Positions 16,261 through 24,018 of a stretch of 64,000 nt of DNA are shown piece by piece. This stretch comes from an uncultured Reyranella sp. (GTDB lineage Bacteria; Pseudomonadota; Alphaproteobacteria; Reyranellales; Reyranellaceae): contig NZ_CAMFKM010000011.1 of the NCBI RefSeq assembly GCF_945957355.1, positions 124,001 to 188,000 on the forward strand, written 5' to 3'. The notes beneath the pieces are model-generated. The model made no database searches, was not told the origin of the DNA, and saw nothing but the letters and a program-made list of their open reading frames with translations. Both the position numbers and the translations under genes were made by a program. Position 1 is the stretch's first letter. The number at the start of each line of letters is the position of its first letter.

Positions 16261-16581
16261 ATGAAACTCGACGATGCCGCTGCCCGTCTGGAAGCGCTGG
16301 GTAATCCGACCCGGTTGAAGATCTACCGGACGCTGGTACGTGCCGGCGCCGAGGGCATGCCGGTGGGCCGCCTGCAGGCCAAGCTCGACGCGGCGGCCTC
16401 GACGCTCTCCCATCATATCAAGGCGCTCGTGATCGTCGGCCTCGTCACACAGGTGCGGGAAGGGGCGACCCTGGTCTGCCACGCCAACTACGAGCTGATG
16501 CACGAGCTTCTTGCCTATCTCGCCGAGGAATGCTGCGCCGACGGCGTTCGTCCGGCCGCAGGCAGGACATGCGTCGCCTAG
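16261..16581 (+). CDS. arsR: Second ArsR-family transcriptional repressor
   Basis: A 106-residue winged-helix regulator. It opens with RLEALGNPTRLKIYRTLVRAG, and the recognition helix is ASTLSHHIKALVIVGLV. The C-terminal EECCADG, with a further cysteine four residues from the end, resembles the carboxy-terminal cysteine sites of arsenite- or organoarsenical-sensing ArsR types; the usual CxC of the E. coli type in the DNA-binding helix is absent. It has its own promoter and palindrome, and a second copy of the palindrome core precedes the flavoprotein gene, so it most likely controls itself and the three genes that follow. Confidence 0.85.
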   Translation: MKLDDAAARLEALGNPTRLKIYRTLVRAGAEGMPVGRLQAKLDAAASTLSHHIKALVIVGLVTQVREGATLVCHANYELMHELLAYLAEECCADGVRPAAGRTCVA

Positions 16582-16590
16582 ATGACGTTT

Positions 16591-16622
16591 TTGTTGCGCT
16601 TGGTCTTTCCAATATTCTAGAA
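16591..16622 (+). promoter_or_regulatory. Flavoprotein-gene promoter with ArsR2-type operator
   Basis: TTGTTG (16591-16596), a 16-bp spacer and TATTCT (16613-16618) form a plausible weak promoter. The -10 overlaps TTCTAGAA (16615-16622), the same eight bases as the centre of the palindrome ahead of arsR2. A normal ribosome-binding site (AGGAGAG) follows before ATG 16639. Confidence 0.45.
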
Positions 16623-16638
16623 GGATAGGAGAGTTAAC

Positions 16639-17994
16639 ATGCCTGATTCGATTGCCACTCCGAAGAAGAAGATCGCCGTGATCGGTGCCGGTCCCGTGGG
16701 CCTCGCCGCCGCGGCGCATCTGCTTGAGCGCGGGCTGGAGCCTGTCGTGATCGAGGCCGGCCCGACGGTCGGCCATGCGGTGCGCCAGTGGAGCCACGTC
16801 CGCATGTTCTCGCCCTGGGAATACAATATCGACAAGGCCGCCGAGCGGCTGCTGACGGAAGCGGGGTGGAACCGGCCGCAGCCCGACCACTACCCGACCG
16901 GCGCCGAGCTGGCGGAGCAGTATCTCGAGCCGCTGGCCACGCGCACGCCACTCAGGGACCACATCCGGACCCAGAGCCGGGTGACGGCGATCGGCCGCGT
17001 GGGCTTCGACAAGGTGAAGACGAAGGGCCGCGACGCCGCGCCCTTCGAGATCCGTTACCAGAACGGCAAGGGACCGGAAGTGCTGCGTGCCGACGCCGTC
17101 ATCGACGCCACCGGCACCTGGTTCTCACCCAATCCGGCCGGCGCCAACGGCCTGCCGGCGATCGGCGAGCGCGAGGCGCATGACCGCATCGCCTATGGCA
17201 TGCCCGACGTGCTGGGCCGGGATCGGCCGCGCTACGCCGGCCGCCGCGTGGCCGTGCTCGGTGCCGGCCATTCCGCCGTCGGCACCCTGCTCGACCTCGC
17301 GAAGCTGAAGGAGCAGGAGCCTGCCACGCAGATCGTCTGGCTGCTGCGCGGCGACGCGCCGGAGAAGTCGTTCGGCGGTGGCGCGGCCGACCAGCTTGCG
17401 GCGCGCGGCGCGCTTGGTACCGCCTTCGCCGCCCTGGTGGCGAGCGGCGGCCTCACCATCGAGAGCGGCTTCCGGGTCAATCGCATCGCGCGCGAGGGCG
17501 ACGGGCTCGTCGTCGCGGGCGCGGGCTGCCCCGGCCGCCATGTCGCGGTCGACGAACTGGTCGTCTCGACCGGCTTCCGGCCCGACCTCGATTTCCTGCG
17601 CGAGATCCGGCTGTCGCTCGACCCTGCGCTGGAATGCCCGCCGGCGCTGGCGCCGCTGATCGATCCCAACGAGCACAGTTGCGGCTCGGTGCGCCCGCAT
17701 GGCGCGCGCGAGCTGGCGCAGCCCGAGGCGGGCTTCTACGTTGCCGGCATGAAGTCCTACGGACGCGCGCCGACCTTCCTGATGATGACGGGCTACGAGC
17801 AGGTCCGCTCGATTGCCGCCGAACTGGCGGGCGACCATGACGCCGCCCGCCGGGTCGAACTGGTGCTGCCCGAAACCGGTGTCTGCAACGGCGCGCCCGC
17901 GCAGGCATCGCCGGTGGCAGCGGCGGGATGCTGTGCGCCCGCGAAGCCGGCGCCCGTCGCCACCGGCTGCTGCGCCGGGCCCAAAGCCTCCTGA
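16639..17994 (+). CDS. ars-linked FAD/NAD(P)-dependent oxidoreductase with double-cysteine tail
   Basis: A 451-residue flavoprotein. An FAD Rossmann motif is near residue 14 (IAVIGAGPVGLAAAAHL), an ATG-type segment (VIDATGTWFSPN) near 155, an NAD(P) Rossmann motif (VAVLGAGHSAVGTLLDL) near 203, and a closing segment (ELVVSTGFRPDLDF) near 305. This is the layout of FMO/YpdA-like enzymes. The last 25 residues are alanine/proline-rich and carry two vicinal cysteine pairs (AAGCCAPAK, ATGCCAGPK), a plausible thiolate trap for trivalent arsenicals. Proteins called ArsO or ArsV are flavoenzymes in other ars operons; orthology to either is not established here. The stop overlaps the next MFS start by one base. 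Confidence 0.7.
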   Translation: MPDSIATPKKKIAVIGAGPVGLAAAAHLLERGLEPVVIEAGPTVGHAVRQWSHVRMFSPWEYNIDKAAERLLTEAGWNRPQPDHYPTGAELAEQYLEPLATRTPLRDHIRTQSRVTAIGRVGFDKVKTKGRDAAPFEIRYQNGKGPEVLRADAVIDATGTWFSPNPAGANGLPAIGEREAHDRIAYGMPDVLGRDRPRYAGRRVAVLGAGHSAVGTLLDLAKLKEQEPATQIVWLLRGDAPEKSFGGGAADQLAARGALGTAFAALVASGGLTIESGFRVNRIAREGDGLVVAGAGCPGRHVAVDELVVSTGFRPDLDFLREIRLSLDPALECPPALAPLIDPNEHSCGSVRPHGARELAQPEAGFYVAGMKSYGRAPTFLMMTGYEQVRSIAAELAGDHDAARRVELVLPETGVCNGAPAQASPVAAAGCCAPAKPAPVATGCCAGPKAS

Positions 17995-19163
17995 TGGATC
18001 GCCGCCGCCTTTCGACGATCTTCGTCCTGGGGACGGCGCAGACGCTGGCCTGGGGCTCGACCTACTATCTGCCGGCGGTGCTGGCGGACGAGATGGGCCG
18101 GGACATCGGCATCACGACCGATCTGTTCTTCGGCACCTTCTCGGCGGCCCTGATCATCTCCGCGATGATCGGGCCGAAGGTGGGTCGGATGATCGACCGG
18201 ACCGGCGGCAACGGCGTGCTGTCGGCCTCGAGCCTCCTGTTCGCGGCGGCGCTGGTGCTGCTGTCGCAGGCGCATTCTTTCCTGCCCTTCGCCGCCGCCT
18301 GGACCCTGCTGGGCATCGGCATGGGCCTTGGCCTGTACGACGCCGCTTTTGGCGCGCTGGGCCGGCTCTACGGCAAGGATGCGCGCGGCGCGATCACCGG
18401 CATCACCCTGCTGGCGGGCTTCGCCAGCACCGTCGCCTGGCCGCTCACCGCCTGGGGAGCCGCCGCCATCGGCTGGCGCGAGACCTGCCTGTTGTGGGCC
18501 GCCGCGCATGTCATGATCGGCCTTCCCTGCAATTCCCTGCTGCTGCCGCGTCCGACCGATCTCGCCGCCACCTTGAAGGCGGTCGACGAGCCGGTGCCGT
18601 TCGACCGCACCATGGTGCTGCTGGCCATCGCCTTCTCGGGCGCGTGGATCGTCTCGTCAGGGATGGCGGCGCACTTCCCGCGCATCATGGAAGCGGCGGG
18701 CGCCACGCCCACGCAGGCGATCGCCGCCGGTGCACTGATCGGACCGGCCCAGGTGGCGGCGCGGATGCTGGAGGCCGGGCCGCTGCGGCACCTGCATCCG
18801 CTGACCTCGGGCCGTCTCGCGACCACGACGCATCCGATGGGCAGTGCGATCCTGCTCGGGCTGGGCGGTGGCGTCGCGGCCAGCGTCTTCGCGGTGCTGC
18901 ATGGCATGGGCAACGGCGTCATCACCATCGCCCGCGGGACGGTGCCCCTCGCGCTCTATGGGCCGAAGAGCTACGGCTACCGGCTGGGGCTGCTCGGCGC
19001 CCCCTCGCGCTTCCTGTCGGCCGGGGCGCCTTTCGCCTTCGCGCTGCTGATCGACCGGCTGGGTGCGGGGGTCCTGATCATCTCCTCCGCCCTCTGCCTC
19101 ACGGCGTTCGCGGCGCTCTGGATGATCCCGGTGCCACAACCCGGGGCGAGCCATGCCGACTGA
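17994..19163 (+). CDS. MFS transporter in the ArsR2 operon (1)
   Basis: A 389-residue, 12-helix carrier of the MFS. It opens IFVLGTAQTLAWGSTYYLPA. The helix 2-3 loop is GPKVGRMIDRTGGNG, a motif A variant, and the second half contains GMGNGVITIARGTVPLALYG, the C-terminal pattern of a branch often found beside ars genes. TGATG overlap with the flavoprotein indicates tight coupling, so the carrier probably exports that enzyme's product or substrate. It ends overlapping the next MFS gene by 11 bases. Confidence 0.7.
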   Translation: MDRRRLSTIFVLGTAQTLAWGSTYYLPAVLADEMGRDIGITTDLFFGTFSAALIISAMIGPKVGRMIDRTGGNGVLSASSLLFAAALVLLSQAHSFLPFAAAWTLLGIGMGLGLYDAAFGALGRLYGKDARGAITGITLLAGFASTVAWPLTAWGAAAIGWRETCLLWAAAHVMIGLPCNSLLLPRPTDLAATLKAVDEPVPFDRTMVLLAIAFSGAWIVSSGMAAHFPRIMEAAGATPTQAIAAGALIGPAQVAARMLEAGPLRHLHPLTSGRLATTTHPMGSAILLGLGGGVAASVFAVLHGMGNGVITIARGTVPLALYGPKSYGYRLGLLGAPSRFLSAGAPFAFALLIDRLGAGVLIISSALCLTAFAALWMIPVPQPGASHAD

Positions 19164-20388
19164 CGGACCGAGCGGCGCGCGCCTGGTCGTCGTCGTCTGT
19201 GCGGCCCAGATCTTCGTCCAGATCGGCGCCGGCTTCTGGCCCGCGCTGCTGCCGCAGATGATGCAGCGGTGGAGCCTCACCAATAGCGAAGCGGGATGGA
19301 TCACGGCGATCTTCTTCGGCGCCTACATGGTCTCCGTGCCGGTGCTCGTGACGCTGACCGACCGGGTCGACGCCAAGCGGGTCTATCTGTTCGGCGTGGC
19401 CTGCACCGTGGCAGGGCATCTGCTGTTCGGGCTGACGGCGGAGGGTTTCTGGTCGGCCTTTGCCACCCGCGCGCTGGCGGGGCTCGGGTGGGCCGGCACC
19501 TACATGACCGGCCTCAAGCTGCTGGCCGACCAGGTGAGTCCCAAGCTGATGTCGCGCGCCGTCACGGGGCACGCGGCGAGCATCGGGATTTCGGGCGCCG
19601 TCTCGTTCCTTCTCGGCGACATCCTCGCGGACTGGCTCGGCTGGCAGTCGGCGTTCGTGTTCTCGGCCGGGACGGCGGCCATCGCCTGGGCGACGGTCGC
19701 CTTCGTCGTGCCGACGCGTCGCCCTGCGCCGCGCAAGCCGTCGCAGGGGGGCGGGCTGTTCGACTTCCGGCCGGTGATCCGCAACACCTCCGCCTTCGCC
19801 TATTCGGTCGTCTACTGCGTCCATACGCTGGAGATGAGCGCGCTCAGGGGATGGGGCGTGGCCTTCCTCGCGTTCGTCGCCGCGCATACGGGACTGACCG
19901 ACGAGACGCTGTCGCCGGCGCTGGTCGTCACCGTGCTGGCCCTGCTTGGCACGATGGCCAGCGTGATCGGCAACGAGGCGTCGATTCGCTTCGGACGCCG
20001 TCGTCTCGTCGCCACGGCGATGGTGTTGTCCGTCGGCTTTGCCGCCATCGTGGGCTTTGCCGGTTCGACGAACTACTGGCTCGCCGTGGTGTTGCTGATC
20101 GTCTACGGCATGGTCGTCTGGCTCGACTCCTCGTCGGTGACGGCGGGCGCGGCCGGCAATGCCGATCCCGCGCGCCGCGGCGCCACGCTCGCGGTGCACT
20201 CGACCTTGGGCTATGCGGGCGGCTTCGTGGGCCCGCTGGTCGTCGGCTGGACGCTCGACCTCGCCGGCGGCATGTCGCCCATGGCCTGGGGCCTCGCCTT
20301 CCTCATCGTCGGCGTACTGATGCTGGCGGCGTTGGGAGCCTTCCTCCTGCTGAGACCGGCCGATCTAACGGGCGATCGCAGGGACTGA
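19153..20388 (+). CDS. MFS transporter in the ArsR2 operon (2)
   Basis: A 411-residue, 12-helix carrier from a different MFS branch than its neighbour. Typical features are the N-terminal FVQIGAGFWPALLPQMMQRW, the loop VTLTDRVDAKRVYL after helix 2, and a late substrate-path segment WLDSSSVTAGAAGNADPARRG. It overlaps the previous gene by 11 bases in a different frame, so the two are separate proteins and not a frameshifted single gene. No transport substrate is known. It closes the plus-strand arsenic island; the next genes lie on the other strand. Confidence 0.65.
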   Translation: MPTDGPSGARLVVVVCAAQIFVQIGAGFWPALLPQMMQRWSLTNSEAGWITAIFFGAYMVSVPVLVTLTDRVDAKRVYLFGVACTVAGHLLFGLTAEGFWSAFATRALAGLGWAGTYMTGLKLLADQVSPKLMSRAVTGHAASIGISGAVSFLLGDILADWLGWQSAFVFSAGTAAIAWATVAFVVPTRRPAPRKPSQGGGLFDFRPVIRNTSAFAYSVVYCVHTLEMSALRGWGVAFLAFVAAHTGLTDETLSPALVVTVLALLGTMASVIGNEASIRFGRRRLVATAMVLSVGFAAIVGFAGSTNYWLAVVLLIVYGMVVWLDSSSVTAGAAGNADPARRGATLAVHSTLGYAGGFVGPLVVGWTLDLAGGMSPMAWGLAFLIVGVLMLAALGAFLLLRPADLTGDRRD

Positions 20389-20411
20389 CGGAAGCGCAAG
20401 GGGCAGCGCTT

Positions 20412-20663
20412 TCAGCGCTTCGATCGGCCCGTCTTCGGAGTGGGTTTCGTCGGGCCTTTTTCCAGCCGCTCGATGCGCTGCTCGAAGCTCTGCTGCATCT
20501 TCTCCATGCGCTGCTGGAGCTGCTGGTCCTGGACCTTGAGCTGCTCGATCTGCTGCGAGAGGCCCGCAATGGAGCGTTGCAGATCGTTCAGGCGGGCGTC
20601 CACGCTCTGGGCCGCGGCGGCGCCGGGCACCAGGAGCAGGGCCAGAACGGCGAGGCGGAGCAT
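20412..20663 (-). CDS. Small exported coiled-coil protein
   Basis: An 83-residue protein. A signal peptide (MLRLAVLALLLVPGAAAAQ) is followed by a glutamine-rich coiled coil with heptads of hydrophobic residues (LNDLQRSIAGLSQQIEQLKV), and it ends in a basic tail (KPTPKTGRSKR). It resembles the many small periplasmic proteins that oligomerise through coiled coils; no function can be given. It starts 25 bases after the stop of the nitronate monooxygenase gene and is probably co-transcribed. A small inverted repeat (AAGCGC-N8-GCGCTT) separates it from the convergent MFS gene. Confidence 0.6.
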   Translation of the reverse strand: MLRLAVLALLLVPGAAAAQSVDARLNDLQRSIAGLSQQIEQLKVQDQQLQQRMEKMQQSFEQRIERLEKGPTKPTPKTGRSKR

Positions 20664-20688
20664 TCGTGCTCTATCGGCCGGGGGCCGC

Positions 20689-21690
20689 CTACTCGGCGGC
20701 CTGCTTGAGACGCGTCGGCACGGTCTCGCCGGCGAACAGGGCAGCGCGGGCGGCGTCGTACTCGGCCTTCAGGCGGGCCACGATCTCGGCGGCGGGCGGG
20801 GCGTCATGGATCTGGCCCACGCCCTGGCCGGCACCCCAGATGTCGCGCCACGCCTTGACCTTCATGTTGCCGCCCGAGCCGAAGTTCATCTTGCTCTTGT
20901 CGGCTTCCGGCAGCGCGTCGGGATCGAGGCCGGCGGCCGCGATGCTGCGCTTCATGTAGTTGCCGTGCACGCCGGTGAACAGGTTGGTGTAGACGATCTC
21001 CTCGCCGGTCGAATCGATGATGCACTGCTTGTTGGCTTCAGTGGCGTTGCCTTCCTTGCTCGCGGTGAAGCGCGTGCCGAGGTAGGCAAGGTCGGCGCCC
21101 AGCGCCTGCGCCGCCAGAACCGAGGCGCCGTTGGAGATCGAGCCCGAGAGCAGGATCGTGCCGTCGTAGAACTGGCGCACTTCCGGCACCAGTGCGAAGG
21201 GCGAGAGGCGGCCGGCATGGCCGCCGGCGCCGGCGCAGACAAGAATGAGACCGTCGACGCCGGCCTTCAGCGCGCGCTTGGCATGGGCGACGTTGGTCAC
21301 GTCATGGAACACCAGGCAGCCGTAGCGGTGGGCCGAGACGACGACGTCGTCGGGCGCGCGCAGCGAGGTGATCTGGATCGGCACCTTGTACTTCTCGCAC
21401 ATCTCGACGTCGTGCTGCAGGCGGTCGTTCGACGAGTGCACGATCTGGTTGACGGCGAAGGGCGCCACCTTCTTCTCGGGATGCTTGGCCTTGTACTCGG
21501 CCAGTTCGCCGGTGATGCGCTTCAGCCACTCCTCGAGCATCTCCTTCGGTCGCGCATTCAGGGCCGGAAAGGAGCCGACCACGCCTGCCTTGCACTGCTC
21601 AATGACGAGATCGGGATTGGACACGATGAACAGCGGCGCGCCAACCACGGGGATCGAGAGGTTGTCGCGCAGCAGGGCGGGAAGGGACAT
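20689..21690 (-). CDS. Nitronate monooxygenase (NPD-type FMN enzyme)
   Basis: A 333-residue TIM-barrel flavoprotein of the 2-nitropropane dioxygenase/nitronate monooxygenase family. The conserved parts are the N-terminal PVVGAPLFIVSNPDLVIE, a central FHDVTNVAHAKRALKAGVDG, the glycine-rich FMN phosphate loop VCAGAGGHAGRLSPFALV, and GSISNGASVLAAQALGADLAY. The family oxidises alkyl nitronates; some members act on fatty-acid derived enolates or acyl substrates, so the exact substrate is open. The gene follows a GST and a carotenoid oxygenase on the same strand; the 69-base gap makes co-transcription possible. Confidence 0.82.
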   Translation of the reverse strand: MSLPALLRDNLSIPVVGAPLFIVSNPDLVIEQCKAGVVGSFPALNARPKEMLEEWLKRITGELAEYKAKHPEKKVAPFAVNQIVHSSNDRLQHDVEMCEKYKVPIQITSLRAPDDVVVSAHRYGCLVFHDVTNVAHAKRALKAGVDGLILVCAGAGGHAGRLSPFALVPEVRQFYDGTILLSGSISNGASVLAAQALGADLAYLGTRFTASKEGNATEANKQCIIDSTGEEIVYTNLFTGVHGNYMKRSIAAAGLDPDALPEADKSKMNFGSGGNMKVKAWRDIWGAGQGVGQIHDAPPAAEIVARLKAEYDAARAALFAGETVPTRLKQAAE

Positions 21691-21759
21691 CGTTTCGCTC
21701 CTTGGATTCGTCTGTTCGTTGTGTCGGCTATGGGCCTAGCACAGGGCCGGCCTTTTTCG

Positions 21760-22425
21760 CTACTTCGCCAGCTCGTAGGCGCCACCCTTTTCCAGGGCCC
21801 GTTTGTAGGCCGGACGGGCGTGGATGCGGTCGAGGAAGCCCTTCAGCTTCGGCATCTTGTTCACCATGGGCGAGCGCGCCGTGGCGGCCTCCAGCGGGAA
21901 GCTCATCTGGATGTCGGCGGCGGTGAACTCCGGGCCGGCAAACCACTCGCGGCGCATCAGCTCGCCCTCCAGGAACATGAAGTGGTTGCCGATCTGCGGC
22001 ATCAGCAGCGACTTGTCAGCGCCGTTCGAGATGGCCCGCGCCACCGGCCGCATGAAGAAGGGCACGCGTGAGGGGATGCGGTTGAACACCAGCTTCATGA
22101 ACAGGAGCGGCATCAGCGAGCCCTCCGCGTAATGCATGAAATAGGTGTAGTTCAGCCGCTCCGGTGTGCCGGGGGCCGGGGTGAAGCGGCCGCCGCCATA
22201 GGTCTCGGACAGGTATTCGAGGATCGCCCCAGACTCGGCCAACACCTTATCGCCGTCGGTGATGACCGGTGACTTTCCCAGCGGATGCACGTTGCGCAGC
22301 TCGTCGGGCGCCTGCATCGAGGGTTTGCGCTGGTAGCGCTTCACCTCGTAGGGCAGCCCGAGCTCCTCGAGCATCCAGAGGATGCGCTGCGAGCGGGAAT
22401 TGTTCAGGTGATGGACGGTGATCAT
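21760..22425 (-). CDS. Glutathione S-transferase
   Basis: A 221-residue GST. The thioredoxin-like N-terminal domain carries HHLNNSRSQRILWMLEELGL, with a serine in the activating position near residue 10. The cis-proline and glutathione-binding part is HPLGKSPVITDGDKVLAESGAI. The all-helical second domain ends with the N-capping segment FTAADIQMSF. The ATG at 22423-22425 lies two bases after the stop of the carotenoid oxygenase, so the two genes form a unit. It may detoxify reactive cleavage products, but this is inference from position only. Confidence 0.88.
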   Translation of the reverse strand: MITVHHLNNSRSQRILWMLEELGLPYEVKRYQRKPSMQAPDELRNVHPLGKSPVITDGDKVLAESGAILEYLSETYGGGRFTPAPGTPERLNYTYFMHYAEGSLMPLLFMKLVFNRIPSRVPFFMRPVARAISNGADKSLLMPQIGNHFMFLEGELMRREWFAGPEFTAADIQMSFPLEAATARSPMVNKMPKLKGFLDRIHARPAYKRALEKGGAYELAK

Positions 22426-22427
22426 CC

Positions 22428-23861
22428 TCACAGCGTACCGGGGCGCCAGTTTCCGTGGAAGCCTGCCGGCACCCGGCTGCTGAGATGGGCGAGCGCCACA
22501 GGCCCCTTGGCGATGTCGGTCGCCTCGAACACCGCGAGGTCGCTGCGGCCCTCCCCGGAGCGATAGATCACCGAGAGTACCCAGCCATCGCCTTCCGCCG
22601 CCTTCTCGTGGCGCGGCACGAACACCGGCTCGCCGAACCGGTCGTCCTCGCCCGCCGTCCAGGTGGCGTTGGTGCCCTTCTTCAGGTCGTAGTGGGTGAT
22701 GCCCTCGCCGCGGCGGACGCCGGCATGGGCGATGTTGCCCGACACGATCCAGCCATGGCGGTAGTCGCTCATGCAGAAGCGCTCGTCGAAGCGCGGGAAC
22801 TCGCCGGCGCGATCGTCGAGCTGCTCCTCGCGGAAGGTGTTGCCCTGGCCGCCGAGGTCGAAGGTCCAGCGGAACAGGCGCGCGGCCGGCGGCTCCTTGG
22901 TCGAGGGCGAACCGTCGGGCAGCGGGAAGAGGGGCGCCACGTCGTACTTCATGACGTCGATCACGACCTTGCCGTCCGCCGTCTCGAAGTGGTTCATCGG
23001 GTGGAAGACGTAGGAGGGCGGTGCCGTCACCCACTTCACGTCGGCCACCGTGCCGTTGCGCGGGATGAAGGCGATGTGCGTGCCCTTGTCCGGCTCCCAG
23101 GCAAAGGGCGGCAGCCCGCCCATCGCGCGCTCCATCGACGAGGTGAGCGGGAAGACCGGCATGACGATCCAGTTCTTCGTCACCGCGAAGTCGTGGATCA
23201 TCGAGGGGTAGGGCCCGTCGAGAATCTCGGCGCGCGTGACGGCGCCGGCCTCGGTCACGGTCTGGATGCTGATTTCCTTGGTGAAGCGGCCCGTCGCCGA
23301 ATAGCCGAAGAAGATCATCTCCCCTGTCTCGGGATCGAACTTGGGATGCGCGGTGAATGGCCCACAGAGCTTGTCGCCGAACGTCTCGTAGCCGCCGTCC
23401 TTGGGGCCGACCGGCATCAGGCTCTTGGGGTCGAGCGAGAAGGGCGCGTGCGCCTCCTCCAGCGCCAGCAGCTTCCCGCCGTGCCAGACGATGTTGGTGT
23501 TGGCGATGGTTGAGTTCAGCGCAAACACGCGCGGGTCGGTGTAGCGCGGATTGCCGAACGTGCCGGAGAGACCTTCGCCCTCCTCGTTCTCGATCTTCCA
23601 CTTCGGCGTCCGCACCCACCGGTTCTTGTACGAGACGTTGCCGTTCTCGATGTGGAAGGCGTGGATCATGCCGTCGCCGCCGAACCAGTGATAGGGCCCG
23701 CGCGGCGCGAACTGCGGGTTCGGACCGTTGCGGTAGAGCGTGCCCAAAAGCTCCTTCGGCATCTCGCCGCTGATCTGGAGATGCCCGGCATCGGCCTCGG
23801 TGTTGACGGGCGCAAAGTAGCCTTTGAGGAACGGATTGTCGGTCGGGAATGCCTTTGCCAC
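22428..23861 (-). CDS. Carotenoid oxygenase family dioxygenase
   Basis: A 477-residue seven-bladed propeller enzyme of the carotenoid/lignostilbene cleavage family (non-haem iron). The four iron-ligand histidines are visible in order: FTAHPKFD, SMIHDFAVT, YVFHPMNHFE and, near the end, PAGFHGNW. The N-terminal LYRNGPNPQF and GGDGMIHAF are family signatures. The start is GTG 23859-23861 with AAGGAG upstream. Substrates range from carotenoids to stilbenes and lignin-derived isoeugenol-like compounds; none can be chosen from sequence. A strong inverted repeat stands just upstream. Confidence 0.88.
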   Translation of the reverse strand: MAKAFPTDNPFLKGYFAPVNTEADAGHLQISGEMPKELLGTLYRNGPNPQFAPRGPYHWFGGDGMIHAFHIENGNVSYKNRWVRTPKWKIENEEGEGLSGTFGNPRYTDPRVFALNSTIANTNIVWHGGKLLALEEAHAPFSLDPKSLMPVGPKDGGYETFGDKLCGPFTAHPKFDPETGEMIFFGYSATGRFTKEISIQTVTEAGAVTRAEILDGPYPSMIHDFAVTKNWIVMPVFPLTSSMERAMGGLPPFAWEPDKGTHIAFIPRNGTVADVKWVTAPPSYVFHPMNHFETADGKVVIDVMKYDVAPLFPLPDGSPSTKEPPAARLFRWTFDLGGQGNTFREEQLDDRAGEFPRFDERFCMSDYRHGWIVSGNIAHAGVRRGEGITHYDLKKGTNATWTAGEDDRFGEPVFVPRHEKAAEGDGWVLSVIYRSGEGRSDLAVFEATDIAKGPVALAHLSSRVPAGFHGNWRPGTL

Positions 23862-23880
23862 GGGGACTCTCCTTCTGGGT

Positions 23881-23920
23881 AACGCCGTGTATCTATCGGA
23901 GGTTATCGATACACGGTGTT
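23881..23920. promoter_or_regulatory. Inverted repeat upstream of the carotenoid oxygenase
   Basis: Arms 23881-23893 and 23908-23920 match over 13 bp with a single mismatch; the inner nine (CCGTGTATC / GATACACGG) are perfect. They are separated by 14 bp and lie 20 bp upstream of the GTG start. This is the size and place of a TetR- or MarR-type operator. No regulator gene is adjacent. Confidence 0.5.
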
Positions 23921-24018
23921 TCCCGCAAGGGCGGATTTGAGCTGAATCCCGGTATCAGGGCGCAAACGCCACAGAGGGTAATTCCCCCTCGGAGAGAGGG
24001 CAAATGAGTGCCCTTGCG

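Noticed and set aside
19100..19170. The two MFS genes as one frameshifted gene
   Set aside because: Each has its own complete set of 12 helices and its own start, and the 11-base overlap is normal for coupled genes.
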